NCBI GenBank assembly: GCA_039566865.1
Contig: CM076948.1
Span: 15,387,001-15,451,000, forward strand
DNA from: Aurelia coerulea
Lineage: Eukaryota > Cnidaria > Scyphozoa > Semaeostomeae > Ulmaridae
Length of the DNA stretch: 64,000 nt
Direction of reading: 5' to 3'
The notes under the pieces are model-generated. The model was not told the origin of the DNA. It made no database searches and saw only the letters and a program-made list of their open reading frames with translations. Every line of letters starts with the position of its first letter. Position 1 is the stretch's first letter. The position numbers and the translations under genes were made by a program. This document shows positions 1 through 11,957 of this stretch, piece after piece.

Positions 1-2
1 AT

Positions 3-458
3 ATCAAAGTTCAACAGAACAAAATGACATTTGTACCAATTGATGAAACATATGTGCTGAACGCCATAAAGCAACTGAAAAATGGCAAAGCACCAGGCCC
101 AGACAAGATCTCCACTATGCTAATTAAAGATGCAGCAGACTTCATTTGGAAGCCATTAACCATGGTTTTCAACTCGTCATTGAAGTATGGTGTCTTCCCA
201 GATATCTGGAAATTAGCAAGAGTCACACCAATTTTTAAAGCAGGCTCAAAAAGGGATGGAAACAATTATAGGCCGATCTCGGTCATCTCAGTTTTTTCTA
301 GGATGTTGGAAAGAATAGTTCACGATCAGCTCATTGATTATCTCATAACTAACAAAGTATTGACACCAAATCAATCTGCTTTTCGAAAACTGTATTCCAC
401 TGTAACATCCCTGATAAACGGTACTGATTGCTGGTATGACAACACTTCTAAAAGATAA
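3..458 (+). pseudogene. Non-LTR retrotransposon (LINE) reverse transcriptase fragment, cut by the window edge
   Basis: The frame is open from the window start to a stop at 456-458. The encoded peptide shows the RT block NGKAPGPDKI, then LARVTPIFKAG and NYRPISVISVFSRMLE, which are the finger and early palm motifs of CR1/jockey-type LINE reverse transcriptases. The frame ends after the block that normally reads LTPNQSAFR, well before the catalytic YADD box, so only the N-terminal part of the RT domain is present. Upstream sequence lies outside the window. No poly-A or microsatellite tail is seen at the break, so this looks like a decayed or internally truncated copy. RT identity is secure; the exact LINE clade is not. 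Confidence 0.85.
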
Positions 459-1604
459 AATATTTTTATGATATCCGCCCATAATGTGAAATTGACATGA
501 GGAGTTTCTATAAATAATATTTCAAATTTCGAAAAGATCAATCTATTTTACTCGTTATGAAAACAAGATGTACATTTCTTCTTGTTATTCGTATTCGTAA
601 GAACATTAAACCTAGCATTTCAGTTCTGTTTCATGAAGTTGCTAGACCACAAGACGATAGACATTTTTCTTACCATAAAATATGGGATGTGACCGATCAA
701 TTCGTACATCGTTTTGGTAATGTTATTGCCATTTTCCACCTGACAATGATAGCCGCAGTTGGATAAAGGAATGGTGGCATGGTTTATCCATAGATGGTTC
801 GATGGTTTATCGAAAAAGACATCACGAAATTGTTCTTTCTGGGCCAGATTGGACGTACAGCTACTCCCATAATCTTCAGCATGGCAAGTTCATGTATTCG
901 TTATTCACCTTTGATTTATTCATACTTCTGTTCATTGGAATGGGATGTTGTCATTCGACGATTGCATGTAGTCATGTAGCTGATCATTCAAGTTCTCGTG
1001 CCAATTTTTGTTGACTGTGTTGTTTGCTGGTGAAACTGGCTGTAGATCGCGGCAGAAAAAGTGAATGTTTGTTATTAAAACCATCTGAGGTATGTGTATG
1101 CACTAGTTCTTCTTCAGGTTTTCAGCTTTCTACTCTTCTTTTTGCTAATTATAGAATTTGTAACCGATGAATGACTTCATTGAGCTTAAAAGTGCCACAA
1201 TTCTGCTATTTTTAGTGATCGCAAAGCCATACCGAAAACACTTATGGTCCAAAGCATGGAGAATCTTCTCCAATTGAAATTTTGACGAAATTCGATTTAT
1301 CCGATCGTGCAATGACTTTTTGGGGATGGTGGTCAAAACGGCCAAAAATGGCCCAAGTTTTGCTGCGAAACGCGGAAGTAGACACAACGACGGCACCTGA
1401 TTGGTCAATCATAGGAGAAAATGCGATCTGATCAGAGCGTGAGTCAGAACCCCACGGGAGCTTTGGACAAAAGAAAAGATTTGACTGCTATGCTCCACGC
1501 ATAAGTCCAAAAAGTTCTGGATTCCCCAGACAATAAAAAAGGTTCATAATAGAAATGTTAAAGTTTCAACACAATAAGAATCCCAAAAGGGCATAATTCA
1601 TGGG
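459..1604. other. No recognisable gene
   Basis: AT-rich sequence with only short unconvincing open frames. I see no coding motif, RNA gene or clear repeat between the two LINE fragments. Confidence 0.5.
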
Positions 1605-2084
1605 TCAACAGCGACTAAAGTCTTTGCACGATACAGATACCTTGTCTTGCCATTTGATATTTAGCATTCTTCTGATCAATTTTCTCTGAAATACGTCAAT
1701 TGTGTTTTCATGGTTCTTGGTGATGGTCCACAGTTCACAATTATATAGGAATATACTCCCTATATGGCTTTTGAATATTCTTGTCTTTACTTCCCTCGAT
1801 GTTTTTTTACTTTCAAAGATATATTTTAGTTGGTTATAGGCGTTAGTTGCAAGAATCTTTCTTCTGTTTATATCATTCTCAGTTTCAAGTAGACTTCCAA
1901 GGTATTTACACTTTTTCCATTTGTCATCACCTCCTCTTACTACTTCATACTCCTCAGTTTTTATTCTGTTAACAATTAGGTTCTTATCCTCAAGGGCCAA
2001 TGGCATTTCTCTTCTAAGGTCTTGTATTTTTCCCATATCATTTGCTATCCAACTTATACCATCTGGATACTGCTGATCAATCAA
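1605..2084 (-). pseudogene. LINE reverse transcriptase C-terminal fragment
   Basis: Read on the minus strand, the peptide contains KYLGSLLETENDINRRK, then ATNAYNQLKYIF, IFLYNCELWTI and FQRKLIRRMLNIKW. This is the region following the RT palm (thumb and C-terminal part) of LINE ORF2 proteins common in invertebrates. The YADD box and everything upstream are missing and the frame closes about 50 residues after LNIKW. The start near 2084 is not a real initiator; the first residues are probably frame extension into the flank. It is a truncated, inactive fragment of a family different from the one at the window start. Confidence 0.75.
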
Positions 2085-2347
2085 GATGTTGAATTACTCG
2101 CTCAAACAGGGATTCATAATCAAACTAACTCAAAATCAGGACAAAACTCGTTTTCACGCCAAGCTCTTGACGTTACAATCAGATTGCAGCATTCGGAGCT
2201 GCTCGGCTGTGATTGGCTCATTTAATTTTCCTGCGTAAATTATTGAGTTTTGGTGAAATTTTCGGTAGTTTTCGAAATTGTCGGTACCCACAGACAGAGT
2301 TGGTCGCCAAGTCAAGAGGACAGCGCTTCGCGTTGCTTTTTGCCAAA

Positions 2348-2527
2348 ATGGAGGTAGTTATCATCGCAGCTACGGACAGAATAAAGACAACGATTCTGGC
2401 TGAAAAGGCACTGCACGAAAGAGTTTTGAAGGGAAAGGATGCATTTGTTTGTTTGCCAACTTGCTGTGGGAAGACATACTGTTTGGCGAATTCATATCGT
2501 GAAACACAGGATTCCTTTTTCACCTGA
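2348..2527 (+). pseudogene. Possible RecQ/DEAD-like helicase N-terminal fragment
   Basis: From ATG at 2348 the frame reads about 59 codons. It includes KGKDAFVCLPT followed by CCGKT, which resembles helicase motif I in RecQ-type helicases (GKDVFVCLPTG-x-GKS). The first glycine of the Walker A loop is replaced by cysteine. The frame ends at a stop about 20 residues later and no further helicase motif (DEAH, SAT) is found in the next kilobase. It may be the remnant of a first exon or of an element-borne helicase. The similarity covers about 20 residues only, so the call is tentative. Confidence 0.3.
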
Positions 2528-2529
2528 GC

Positions 2530-3199
2530 AAACAAGAAAGGAGCTTGAGGTAAGCACTTCGACCTGGCAAAAAGTTAAGAGGAAACTCACACATTCGATG
2601 TGGAAAAGATACCCAAAATTTCTTGAAACATCCCTCTATAAACAGCAGAGGTACCCTATTCGTATTTGAAATTCTATGCAAATAATAGTAAATTTTCCAA
2701 AGAGGCTTGAACCTTGAAAACGTTTCTTCGTTCTTGCAAAGTGCCGATCAATTTATCTTTCCTTCAGAAGTTGAATTTCACAGACTACGGTACAAAGCTG
2801 CTTAAACAGAAACTATTTTCAATCTTTCGAAAAAAATGTGTCATAAGAGTTTTATGGATAACTCTATATTTTTTAGGAGAATTATTTATGGTTTTGAGAA
2901 GCCTTTGTGAGTGTTTTTCTCTGCAAGAATAATTTGTGTTCGCTTCTTGAGCTTCCCCGAGCGAAGAACATTCTGAACAAATTGCAAAGTTCCCCTGAAG
3001 ATAACGCCAGAAATCTCGCGCATTTTAAGATAAAGAATAACCGAAACTTGATGAAATGTTTATGCTTTGTTAACCATAGTATTAACAGCAGAAATATTAG
3101 TGATTGAAATTATTACAAAAAAGCTAGTGCAGGTTTTTTGAGTAAGACAGTTTTACAATAGGTTACAGAAGGCTTCAACAAAAAGTTTCTGAAATATAC
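2530..3199. other. No recognisable gene
   Basis: AT-rich sequence. Short open frames between 2714 and 3107 carry no motif I recognise. Confidence 0.4.
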
Positions 3200-3337
3200 C
3201 TTGCGTTCCTTTGGCAATCAAAAAAATCATGATTGTATTGTTTTAGATTGTATCATTGTTTCATTTGCAATAAACTAGATCCAGCTGGCTGAATTTGAAA
3301 GAAATCTTGATTGTTTTGATTGCCAGAGGAACGCAAG
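3200..3337. repeat. Inverted repeat with 35-bp arms
   Basis: The arms at 3200-3234 and 3303-3337 are reverse complements at about 32 of 35 positions (core TTGCGTTCCTYTGGCAATC) and enclose about 68 bp. This could be a tiny MITE or a hairpin remnant. I see no clear target-site duplication. Confidence 0.6.
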
Positions 3338-3775
3338 AACAGTTTGTTAAAAAGCCGGTACATTTTATTTTGGGAAGAAAATATTGATGACATCATCAAA
3401 AGTGCTTTACCAACCAAAAAGAGAAACTTGTGACTGAAAAAAGAGATGAATGGTCCAATTGCAGACTTGTTCGCCTGAGCAAAATATAGGATTCAGCGAT
3501 TCACAAAGCAAAGTTGACCCTTCCTCTGAATTCAAAATCTCCAAAACTGAAGAAAAAATAAAAGCCACAACAAAAGAAATGAAACTAGATTTTGCGTGAT
3601 TTACTGAGGTTATTTTTTGCTAGAAAGCTTTCTGCAGAAATACCATCTCGATGGAAAAATAATTCATAAACGAAATAAAATCAACTACATAAAACGATTG
3701 GTCGTAAAATCATCAAAATAAACGTTTTTGTGTGAACATGAGTTAGTTTGTCTCAAAATATCCCAAAACACGTTT
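3338..3775. other. No recognisable gene
   Basis: AT-rich flank leading into the satellite array; nothing identified. Confidence 0.4.
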
Positions 3776-6700
3776 AATGTCTATAGTAATGTTTCCAAGA
3801 ATGGTTGCTGCAGCACTAATATAGTGCTATAAAAGAAGTAACTGCCAGAACTAAAGTTTTAAAGGACAATGAGTGCAATACCCATTATAATAAATTGTAG
3901 CTACTAAAGTACGTTAATCTACAGTTGTTGTGTTGATATTTTGTTTTCTTTGAAAAAATAAACATTTGATTCATCGATGTTTGTTTATGCAGTAACGCTA
4001 AAATGAGACTTAAGAAAAAGCTAATGTCTATAATAATTATTCCAAGAATGGGTGCTGCAGCACTAATATAGTGCTATAAAAGAAATTATTTGTGAAACAA
4101 TTAATTCATGGATGTTTGTTTATGCAATAAAGCTAAAATGAGACTAAAGAAAAAACTAATGTCTATCGTAATGTTTCCAAGAATGGTTGCTGCAGCACTA
4201 ACATAGTAACAGGTAGAACTAAAGTTTTAAAGAACGATGAGTGCAATATTATTTATAATATAAATTTTAGATACTAAAGTACGTTAATCCACACTTTTTG
4301 TGTTGATATTTTGTTTTCTTTGAGAAAATAAACATTTAATTAATCGATGTTTGTTTATGCAGTAAAGCTAAAATGAGACTAAAGATAAAACTAATGTCTA
4401 TAGTAATGTTTCCAAGAATGGTTACTGCAGCACTAATATAGTGCTATCAAAGAAGTAACAGGCAGAACTAAACTTTTAAAGAACAATAGTTGCAATATTG
4501 TTTAAAATATAAATTGTAGCTTCTAAAGTACGTTAATCCACACTTTTTGAGCTTATATTTTGTTTCTTTGAGAAAATAAACATTTAATTAAACGATGTTT
4601 GTTTAAGCAGTAAAGCTAAAATGAGACTAAAGAAAAGACAAATGTCTATAGTAATGTTTCCAAGAATGGTTGCTGCAGCTTTAATATAGTGCTATAAAAG
4701 AAATTACTAGTGAATCTAATGTTTTCAAGAACGAAGAGTGCTTTTCTTTTTCTAATATAAATTGTAGCTTCTAAAGTACATTAATCCACACTCTTTGTGC
4801 TTATAGTTTGTTTCTTTAAGAAAATAAACACTTAATTAAACGATGTTTGTTTATGCAGTAAAGCTAAAATGAGTCTAAAGGAAAAAAATAATGTCTATAG
4901 TAATGTTTCCAGGTATGGTTGCTGCAGCACTAATATAGTGCTATAAAAACAAATAACAGGCAAAACAAAAATTTTAAAGAACGATGAGTGCAATACTCGT
5001 TCTGATATATATTGTAGCTACTAAAGTACGTTAATCCATAGTTTTTTTTTGTTGATATTTTGTTTTCTTTGAGAAAATAAACATTTAATTGATCGATGTT
5101 TGTTTATGCAATAAAGCTAAAATGAGACTATAAAAAAACTAATGTATATAGTTATGTTGCCAAGAATGGTTGCTGCAGCACTAATAAAGTGCTATAAAAA
5201 AATTACTAGTCAAACTAAAGTTTCAAAGAACGATGAGTGCTTTACTCTTTCTAATATAAATTGTAGCTACTAAAGTACGCTAATCCACAGTTTTTGTGTT
5301 GATGTTTTGTTTTCTTTGAGAAAATAAACATTTAATTTTATCGATGTTTGTTAATGCAGTACAGCTAAAATGAGACTAAAGAGAAAACTAATGTCTATAG
5401 TTATGTTTCCAAGAATGGTTGCTGCAGCACTAATATAGTGCTATAAAAGAAATTACTATTGAAACTAAAGTTTTAAAGAACGATGAGTGCTTTACTTTTT
5501 CTAATATAAGTTGTAACTTCTAAAGTATGTTAACACCCACTCTTTGTGTTTATATTTTGTTGTCTTTAAGAAACAAAACATTTAATTGATCGATGTTTGA
5601 TTATGAAGTAAAGCTAAAATGAGACTAAAGGAAAAACTAATGTCTATAGTTATGTTTCCAAGAATGGTTGCTGCAGCACTAATATAGTGCTATAAAAGAA
5701 GTTACTTGTAGAACTAACGTTTTATAGGATGATGACTACAATGCACTTTATAATATAAATGGTAGCTAAAAAAGTACGTTAATCCACAGTTTTTGTGTTG
5801 ATATTTTGTTTTCTTTGAGAAAATAAACATTTGATTCATCGATGTTTGTTTATGCAGTAACGCTAAAATGAGACTTAAGAAAAGCTAATGTCTATAATAA
5901 TTATTCCAAGAATGGGTGCTGCAACACTAATATAGTGCTATAAAAGAACTTACTTGTGAAACTAAAGTTTTAAAGAACGATAAGTGGAATATTGTTTATA
6001 ATATACATTGTAGCTACTAAAGTACGTTAACCCCACTCTTTGTGTTTATATTTTGTTTTCTTTAAATAAAAAAACATTTAACTGATCGATGTTTGTTTAT
6101 GCAGTAAAGCTAAAATGAAACTTAAGGAAAAATTAATGTATATAGTAATGCTTCCAAGTATGGTTGCTGCAGCACTAATATAGTGCTATCAAAGACGTAA
6201 CAGGCAGAACTAATATTTTAAAAAACGATAAGTGCAATACTCTTTCTAATATAAATTGTAACTACAAAAGTACGTTAATCCACAGTTTTTCTGTTGATAT
6301 TTTGTTTTCTTTGAGAAAGTAAACATTTAACTGATCGATGTTTGTTTATGCAATAAAGCTAAAATGAGACTAAAGAAAAAACTAATGTCTATAGTAATGT
6401 TTCCAAGAATGGTTACTGCAGCACTAATATAGTGCTATAAAAGAAATTACTAGTCAAACTAAAGTTTTAAAGAACAATGAGTGCTTTACTTTTTCTAATA
6501 TAAATTGTAGCTACTGAAGTACGTTAATCCACAGTTTTTGTGTTGATGTTTTGTTTTCTTTGAGAAAATAAATATTTTATCAATCAATCTTTGTTGAAGC
6601 AGTAAAGCTAAAATGAGACTAGCGAAAAAAATTAAGTCTATAGTAATGTTTCCAAGAATGGTTGCTGCAGCACTAATATAGTGCTATAAAAGAAATTACT

Positions 6701-8314
6701 AGTGAAACTAAAGTTTTCAAGAACGATTAATGCAATATTGTTTCGAATATAAATTGTAGATACTAAAGTATGTTAACACCCACTCTTTGTGTTTATATTT
6801 TGTTGTCTTTAAGAAACAAAACATTTAATTGATCGATGTTTGATTATGAAGTAAAGCTAAAATGAGACTAAAGGAAAAACTAATGTCTATAGTAATATTT
6901 CCAAGGATGGTTACTGCAGCACTAACATAGTGCTATAAAATAATTTACTAGTCAAACTAACGTTTGAAAGAACGATGAGTGTTTACTTTTTCTAATATAA
7001 ATTGTAGCTAATAAAGTACGTTAATCCACACTTTTTGTGTGGATGTTTTGTTTTCTTTAAGAAAATAAATATTTAATCAATCAATTCTTGTTTATGCAAT
7101 AAAGCTAAATTGAGACTAAAGAAAAAACTAAAATATATAGTTATGTTTCTAAGAATGGTTGCTGCAGCACTGATATAGTGCTATAAAAGAAAATACTAGT
7201 AAAACTAAAGTTTTAAGGAACGATGAGTGCTTTACTTTTTCTAAGATAAATTGTAGCTACTAAAGCACATTAATCCACACTTTGTGTGTTAGATTTTGTT
7301 CTGTTTGAGAAAATAAACATTTAATTCTATCGATGTTTGTTTATGCAGTAAAGCCAAAAAAGAGACCAGTGAAAAAAATTATGTCTATAGTAATGTTTCC
7401 AAGAATGGTTGCTGCAGCACTAATATAGTGCTATAAAAGAAATTACTATTGAAACTAAAGTTTTAAAGAACGATGAGTGCTTTACTTTTTCTAATATAAG
7501 TTGTAACTTCTAAAGTTCGTCAATCCACACTCTTTGTGCTTATAGTTTGTTTCGTTAAGAAAATAAACAATTAATTAATCGATGTTTGTTTATGCAATAA
7601 AGCTACTTTGAGACTAAAGAGAAAACTTATGTCTATAGTTATGTTTCCAAAGTTGGTTGCTGCAGCACTAATATAGTGCTATAAAAGAAGTTACTTGTAG
7701 AACTAACATTTTAAAGAATGATGACTACAATACACTTTATAATATAAATGGTAGCTAAAAAAGTACGTTAATCCACAGTTTTTGTGTTGATACTTTGTTT
7801 TCTTTGAGAAAATAAACATTTGATTCATCGATGTTTGTTTATGCAGTAACGCTAAAATGAGACTTAAGAAAAAGCTAATGTCTATAATAATTATTCCAAG
7901 AATGGGTGCTGCAGCACTAATATAGTGCTATAAAAGAAATTACTTGTGAAACTAAAGTTTTAAAGAACGATAAGTGCAATATTGTTTATAATATAAATTG
8001 CAGCTACTAAAGTACGCTAACTCCACTCTTTGTGTTTATATTTTGTTTTCTTTAAATAAAAAAACATCTAACTGATCGATGTTTGTTTATGCAGTAAAGC
8101 TAAAATGAAACTTAAGGAAAAATTAAGGTCTATAGTAATGTTTCCAAGTATGGTTGCTGCAGCACTAATATAGTGCTATCAAAGACCTAACAGGCAGAAC
8201 TAATGTTTTAAAGAACGATAAGTGCAATACTCTTTCTAATATAAATTGTAACTACAAAAGTACGTTAATCCACAGTTTTTCTGTTGATATTTTGTTTTCT
8301 TTGAGAAAATAAAC

Positions 8315-8514
8315 ATTTAATTGATCGATGTTTGTTTATGCAATAAAGCTAAAATGAGACTAAAGAAAAAACTAATGTCTATAGTAATGTTTCCAAGAAT
8401 GGTTACTGCAGCACATTTAATTGATCGATGTTTGTTTATGCAATAAAGCTAAAATGAGACTAAAGAAAAAACTAATGTCTATAGTAATGTTTCCAAGAAT
8501 GGTTACTGCAGCAC
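8315..8514 (+). repeat. Exact 100-bp tandem duplication inside a satellite monomer
   Basis: 8315-8414 and 8415-8514 are the same sequence, starting ATTTAATTGATCGATG and running to GGTTACTGCAGCAC. This makes a lengthened monomer. The junction lies just inside the hairpin and the copies look unmutated, so the event is recent. Confidence 0.85.
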
Positions 8515-11133
8515 TAAAATAGTGCTATAAAAGAAATTACTAGTCAAACTAAAGTTTTAAAGAACGATGAGTGCTTTACTTTTTCTAATATAAATTGTAG
8601 CTACTGAAGTACGTTAATCCACACTTTTTGTGTGGATGTTTTGTTTTCTTTAAGAAAATAAATATTTAATCAATCAATTCTTGTTTATGCAATAAAGCTA
8701 AAACGTAATTAAAATTAAGGTTGCTGCAGCACTAATATAGTGGTATAAAAGAAGTAACTTGCAGAACTTAGGTTTTAGAGAACGATGAGTGCAATACTCT
8801 TTATAATATAAATTGCAGCTACTAAAGTACGTTAATCCATACTTTTTCTGTTTATAATTTGTTTTCTTTGAGAAAATAAACTTTTAATTAATCGATGTTT
8901 GTTTTTGCAGTAAAGCTAAAATGAGACTAAAGAAAAAGGTAATGTCTATAGAAATGTTTTTAAAATTGGTTGATGCAGCACTAGTATAGTGCTGTAAATG
9001 AATTTACTGTAAGGACTAAAATTTTAAAGGAAATAAGAGTGCAATACCCTTTATAATATAAATTGTAGCTACTAAAGTACGTTAACCCCCACTATTTGTG
9101 TTTATAATTTGTTTTCTTTGAGAAAATAAACTTTTAATTAATCGATGTTTGTTTTTGCAGTAAAGCTAAAATGAGACTAAAGAAAAAGGTAATGTCTATA
9201 GAAATGTTTTTAAAAATGGTTGATGCAGCACTAATATAGTGGTATCAAAGAAGTAACTTGCAGAACTTAAGTTTTAGAGAACGATGAGTGCAATACTCTT
9301 TATAATATAAGTTGCAGCTACTAAAGTACGTTAATCCATACTTTTTCTGTTTATAATTTGTTTTCTTTGAGAAAATAAACATTTAATTAATCGATGTTTG
9401 TTTTTGAAGTAAAGCTAAAATGAGACTAAAGAAAAAACTAATGTCTATAGTAATGTTTCCAAGAATGGTTGCTGCAGCACTATTATACTGCTATAAAAGA
9501 GGTTACTGGCAGAACTAACTTTTTAAAGGATGATGATTGCAATACACTTTATAATATAAATTGCAGCTAATAAAGTACGTTAATCCACAGTTTTTGTGTT
9601 GATATTTTGTTTTCTATAAACATCAAACGTTTTTGTGTTGATATTTTGTCTTCTTTGAGAAAATAAACATTTAATTGATCGATGTTTGTTGATGCAATAA
9701 AGCTAAATTGAGACTAAAGAAAAAACTAATCTATCTAGTTATGTTTCCAAGAATGGTTGCTGCAGCACTAATATAGTGCTATAGAATAAATTACTAGTCA
9801 AACTAAAGTTTTAAAGAACGCTGATTGCAATACACTTTATAATATATATTGTAGCTAATAAAGTACGTTAATCCACGGTTTTTGTGTTGATATTTTGTTT
9901 TCTTTGAGAAAATAAACCTTTAATTTTATCGATGTTTGTCTTATGCAGTAAAGGTAAAATGAGACTAAAGAAAAAACTAATTTCTATAGTAATGTTTTCA
10001 AGAATGGTTGCTGCAGCACTAATATAGTGCTATAAAAGAAATTACTAGTAAAGCTAAAGTTTTAAAGAACGATAAGTTCAATTTAGTTTATAATATAAAT
10101 TGTAGCTACTAATTTACGTTAACCCCCACTCTTTGTGCTTATATTTTGTTTTCTTTAAGAAAATAAACATTTAATTGATAGTTGTTTGTTTATGCAGTAA
10201 AGCTAAAATGAGACTAAAGAAAAACTAATATCGATAGTAATGTTTCTAAGAATTGTTGCTGAAGCACTAATATAGTGCTATAAAAAAACAACTGGCAAAA
10301 CTAAAATTTTAAAGAACGATGAGTGCTTTACTTTTTCTAATATAAATTGTAGCTACTAAAGTACGTTAATCCACACTTTTTGTGTTAGATTTTGTTCTGT
10401 TTGAGAAATTAAACAATTAATTAATCGATGTTTGTTGATGCAATAAGACTAAATTGAGATTAAAGAAAAATTAATGTATCTAGTTATGTTTCCAAGAATG
10501 GTTGCTGCAGCACTAATATAGTGCTATAAAAGAAGTTACTGGCAGAACTAACGTTTTAAAGGATGATGACTGCAACAAACTTTATAGTATAAATGGTAGC
10601 TAATAAAGTACATTAATCCACAGTTTTTGTGTTGATATTTTGTTTTCTTTGATAAAATAAGCATTTGATTCATCGATGTTTGTTTATGCAGTAACGCTAA
10701 AATGAGACTTAAGAAAAAGCTAATGTCTATAGTAATGTTTCCAAGAATAGTTGCTGCAGCACTAATGTAGTGCTATAATAGAAATTACTAGTAAACCTAA
10801 AGTTTTAAAGAACGATATGTTCAATATTGTTTATAATATAAACTGTAGCTACTAATTTACAATAACCCTAACTAATTGTGTTTTTTTTTTCTTTAACAAA
10901 ATAAACATTTAATTGATCGTTGTTCGTTTATGCAGTAAAGCTAAAAGGAGACTGAAGGAAAAAAATAATGTTTTATATTAATGTTTCCAAGAACGGTTGC
11001 TGCAGCACTAATATAGTGCTATAAAAGAAAATACCAGTGAAACTAAAGTTTAAAGAAAGATAAGTGCAATATTGTTTATAATATATATTGTAGCTATTAA
11101 AGTACGTTAACCCTCACTCTTTGTGTTTATATC

Positions 11134-11147
11134 TTGTTTTCTTTAAA
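11134..11147. repeat. Left target-site duplication of the Penelope-like element
   Basis: TTGTTTTCTTTAAA occurs here and at 11958-11971. Uninterrupted monomers carry this block once, so it marks the insertion. Confidence 0.8.
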
Positions 11148-11697
11148 GCCAAAGAACCTTAAAGAAATGGTAGGAAGCAATAACATTTTAAATAACAAAG
11201 TTATCCGTAAGACACCCACAATAAATGCTATTAAATTTTGTAAACCATGTAATGTTAGAAACAGTCTATGCTGTAATCACCTTAAATCTACCAACTCATT
11301 CACTAGTTTTGTAACTAAGAACACATATAAAATCTACCATGAATCCAACTGTAAAAGCAAAAATGTGATATATCTGTTAGAATGCACACGGTGCTCAAAA
11401 CAATATGTCGGAAAGTCCGAATGGCCGTTCAATATTAGACTCAACAACTATAGGCATAGAATCAAATCAACAGACTACGATAAACTACTCCCCGTTGAAC
11501 AACACTTTCGCCTAGCAAACCATGACTTCTCTACAGATGCAAAATTTACCATCATAGAAAAGATTGAAAAATATGTATCAGATGAAATAACTTTTATTTT
11601 AGAATCACATGAAGATAACTGGATGTTACGTCTTAAAACCCTATCCTCAAATGGCCTAAACAGCAAACTTAACCACCCAGAAAGCATAAGATTATAG
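11148..11697 (+). pseudogene. PLE C-terminal zinc finger plus GIY-YIG endonuclease (partial ORF)
   Basis: The frame is open from the element's truncated 5' end to TAG at 11695-11697, about 182 codons. It has no authentic start; the open frame runs back into satellite. In order it shows a Cys-rich finger (FCKPCN followed by LCCNH), the KNVIYLLEC strand and QYVGKSE that give the GIY-YIG signature in PLE form (VIY...YVG), an Arg in FNIRLNNYRHRI, a VEQHF block, and the C-terminal DNWMLRLKTLSSNGLN region typical of PLEs. In complete elements this nuclease nicks target DNA for target-primed reverse transcription. Here it lacks its RT and cannot act alone. The motif order makes the PLE call secure; the clade (Penelope, Poseidon or Neptune) is not resolved. 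Confidence 0.85.
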
Positions 11698-11859
11698 CTC
11701 TTTAACAAATGGATAAGCCACAGAATTACGTTCACTTTTTTGTCATTACATTATTTCCCTGTGGCTTGTTATTTCTTAATCATTCGTAATTTCAAACAAT
11801 TAATTTAGCGTCATATTTGTAAACATAGATTGTAAAACAAGTTGCATTAGAAAATATCA

Positions 11860-11908
11860 CTCATTCTCCTGATGATGACCACACGGTCGAAACTAGTTGG
11901 GAATTGAG
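11860..11908 (+). ncRNA. Type I hammerhead ribozyme motif of the PLE
   Basis: The core CTGATGA is at 11869-11875 and GAAA at 11889-11892. Stem II pairs GACC (11877-11880) with GGTC (11885-11888) across an ACAC loop, with one extra T before it. A minimal stem III (AC/GT) follows the core. Stem I pairs ATTCTC (11863-11868) with GGGAAT (11899-11904), one G-T wobble included. It extends by CTC/GAG across a bulged T. The predicted self-cleavage point is after T11898. All conserved core positions are present. PLEs of many animals carry such type I motifs. Activity is not demonstrated. Confidence 0.8.
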
Positions 11909-11957
11909 ATAAAATTTGTATGTATATATTCCAGCTCGTCTTTCTTTTTGTTCACCT

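Larger units (their letters stand above)
3776..11147 (+). repeat. Satellite array A, segment 1 (about 248-bp monomers)
   Basis: Tandem monomers with a period of 248-249 bp, measured from successive GCTGCAGCAC sites (for example 4672, 4921, 5173, 5421, 5670). The best-conserved part is GGTTGCTGCAGCACTAATAT, then AGTGCTATAAAAG. It holds a PstI-like CTGCAG palindrome, a perfect hairpin GCACTA-ATA-TAGTGC and a TATAAAAG box. Other conserved blocks are AAGTACGTTAATCCACAC, AAAATAAACATTTAATTGAT and GTTTGTTTATGCAGTAAAGC. Some monomers are shortened (4053-4189 is about 136 bp). About 30 copies are expected from the length. No coding gene is present. Confidence 0.97.
11148..11957 (+). mobile_element. 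5'-truncated Penelope-like element (PLE)
   Basis: An 810-bp non-satellite segment sits cleanly in a satellite monomer between 14-bp direct repeats. It encodes the zinc-finger linker and GIY-YIG endonuclease end of a Penelope-like protein, then has a 3' region with a hammerhead ribozyme motif at 11860-11908. The reverse transcriptase part is missing, as expected of 5'-truncated PLE insertions. Ribozymes in the 3' or pseudo-LTR regions of PLEs are known for the family; the ribozyme here is my fold by eye. Confidence 0.85.
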
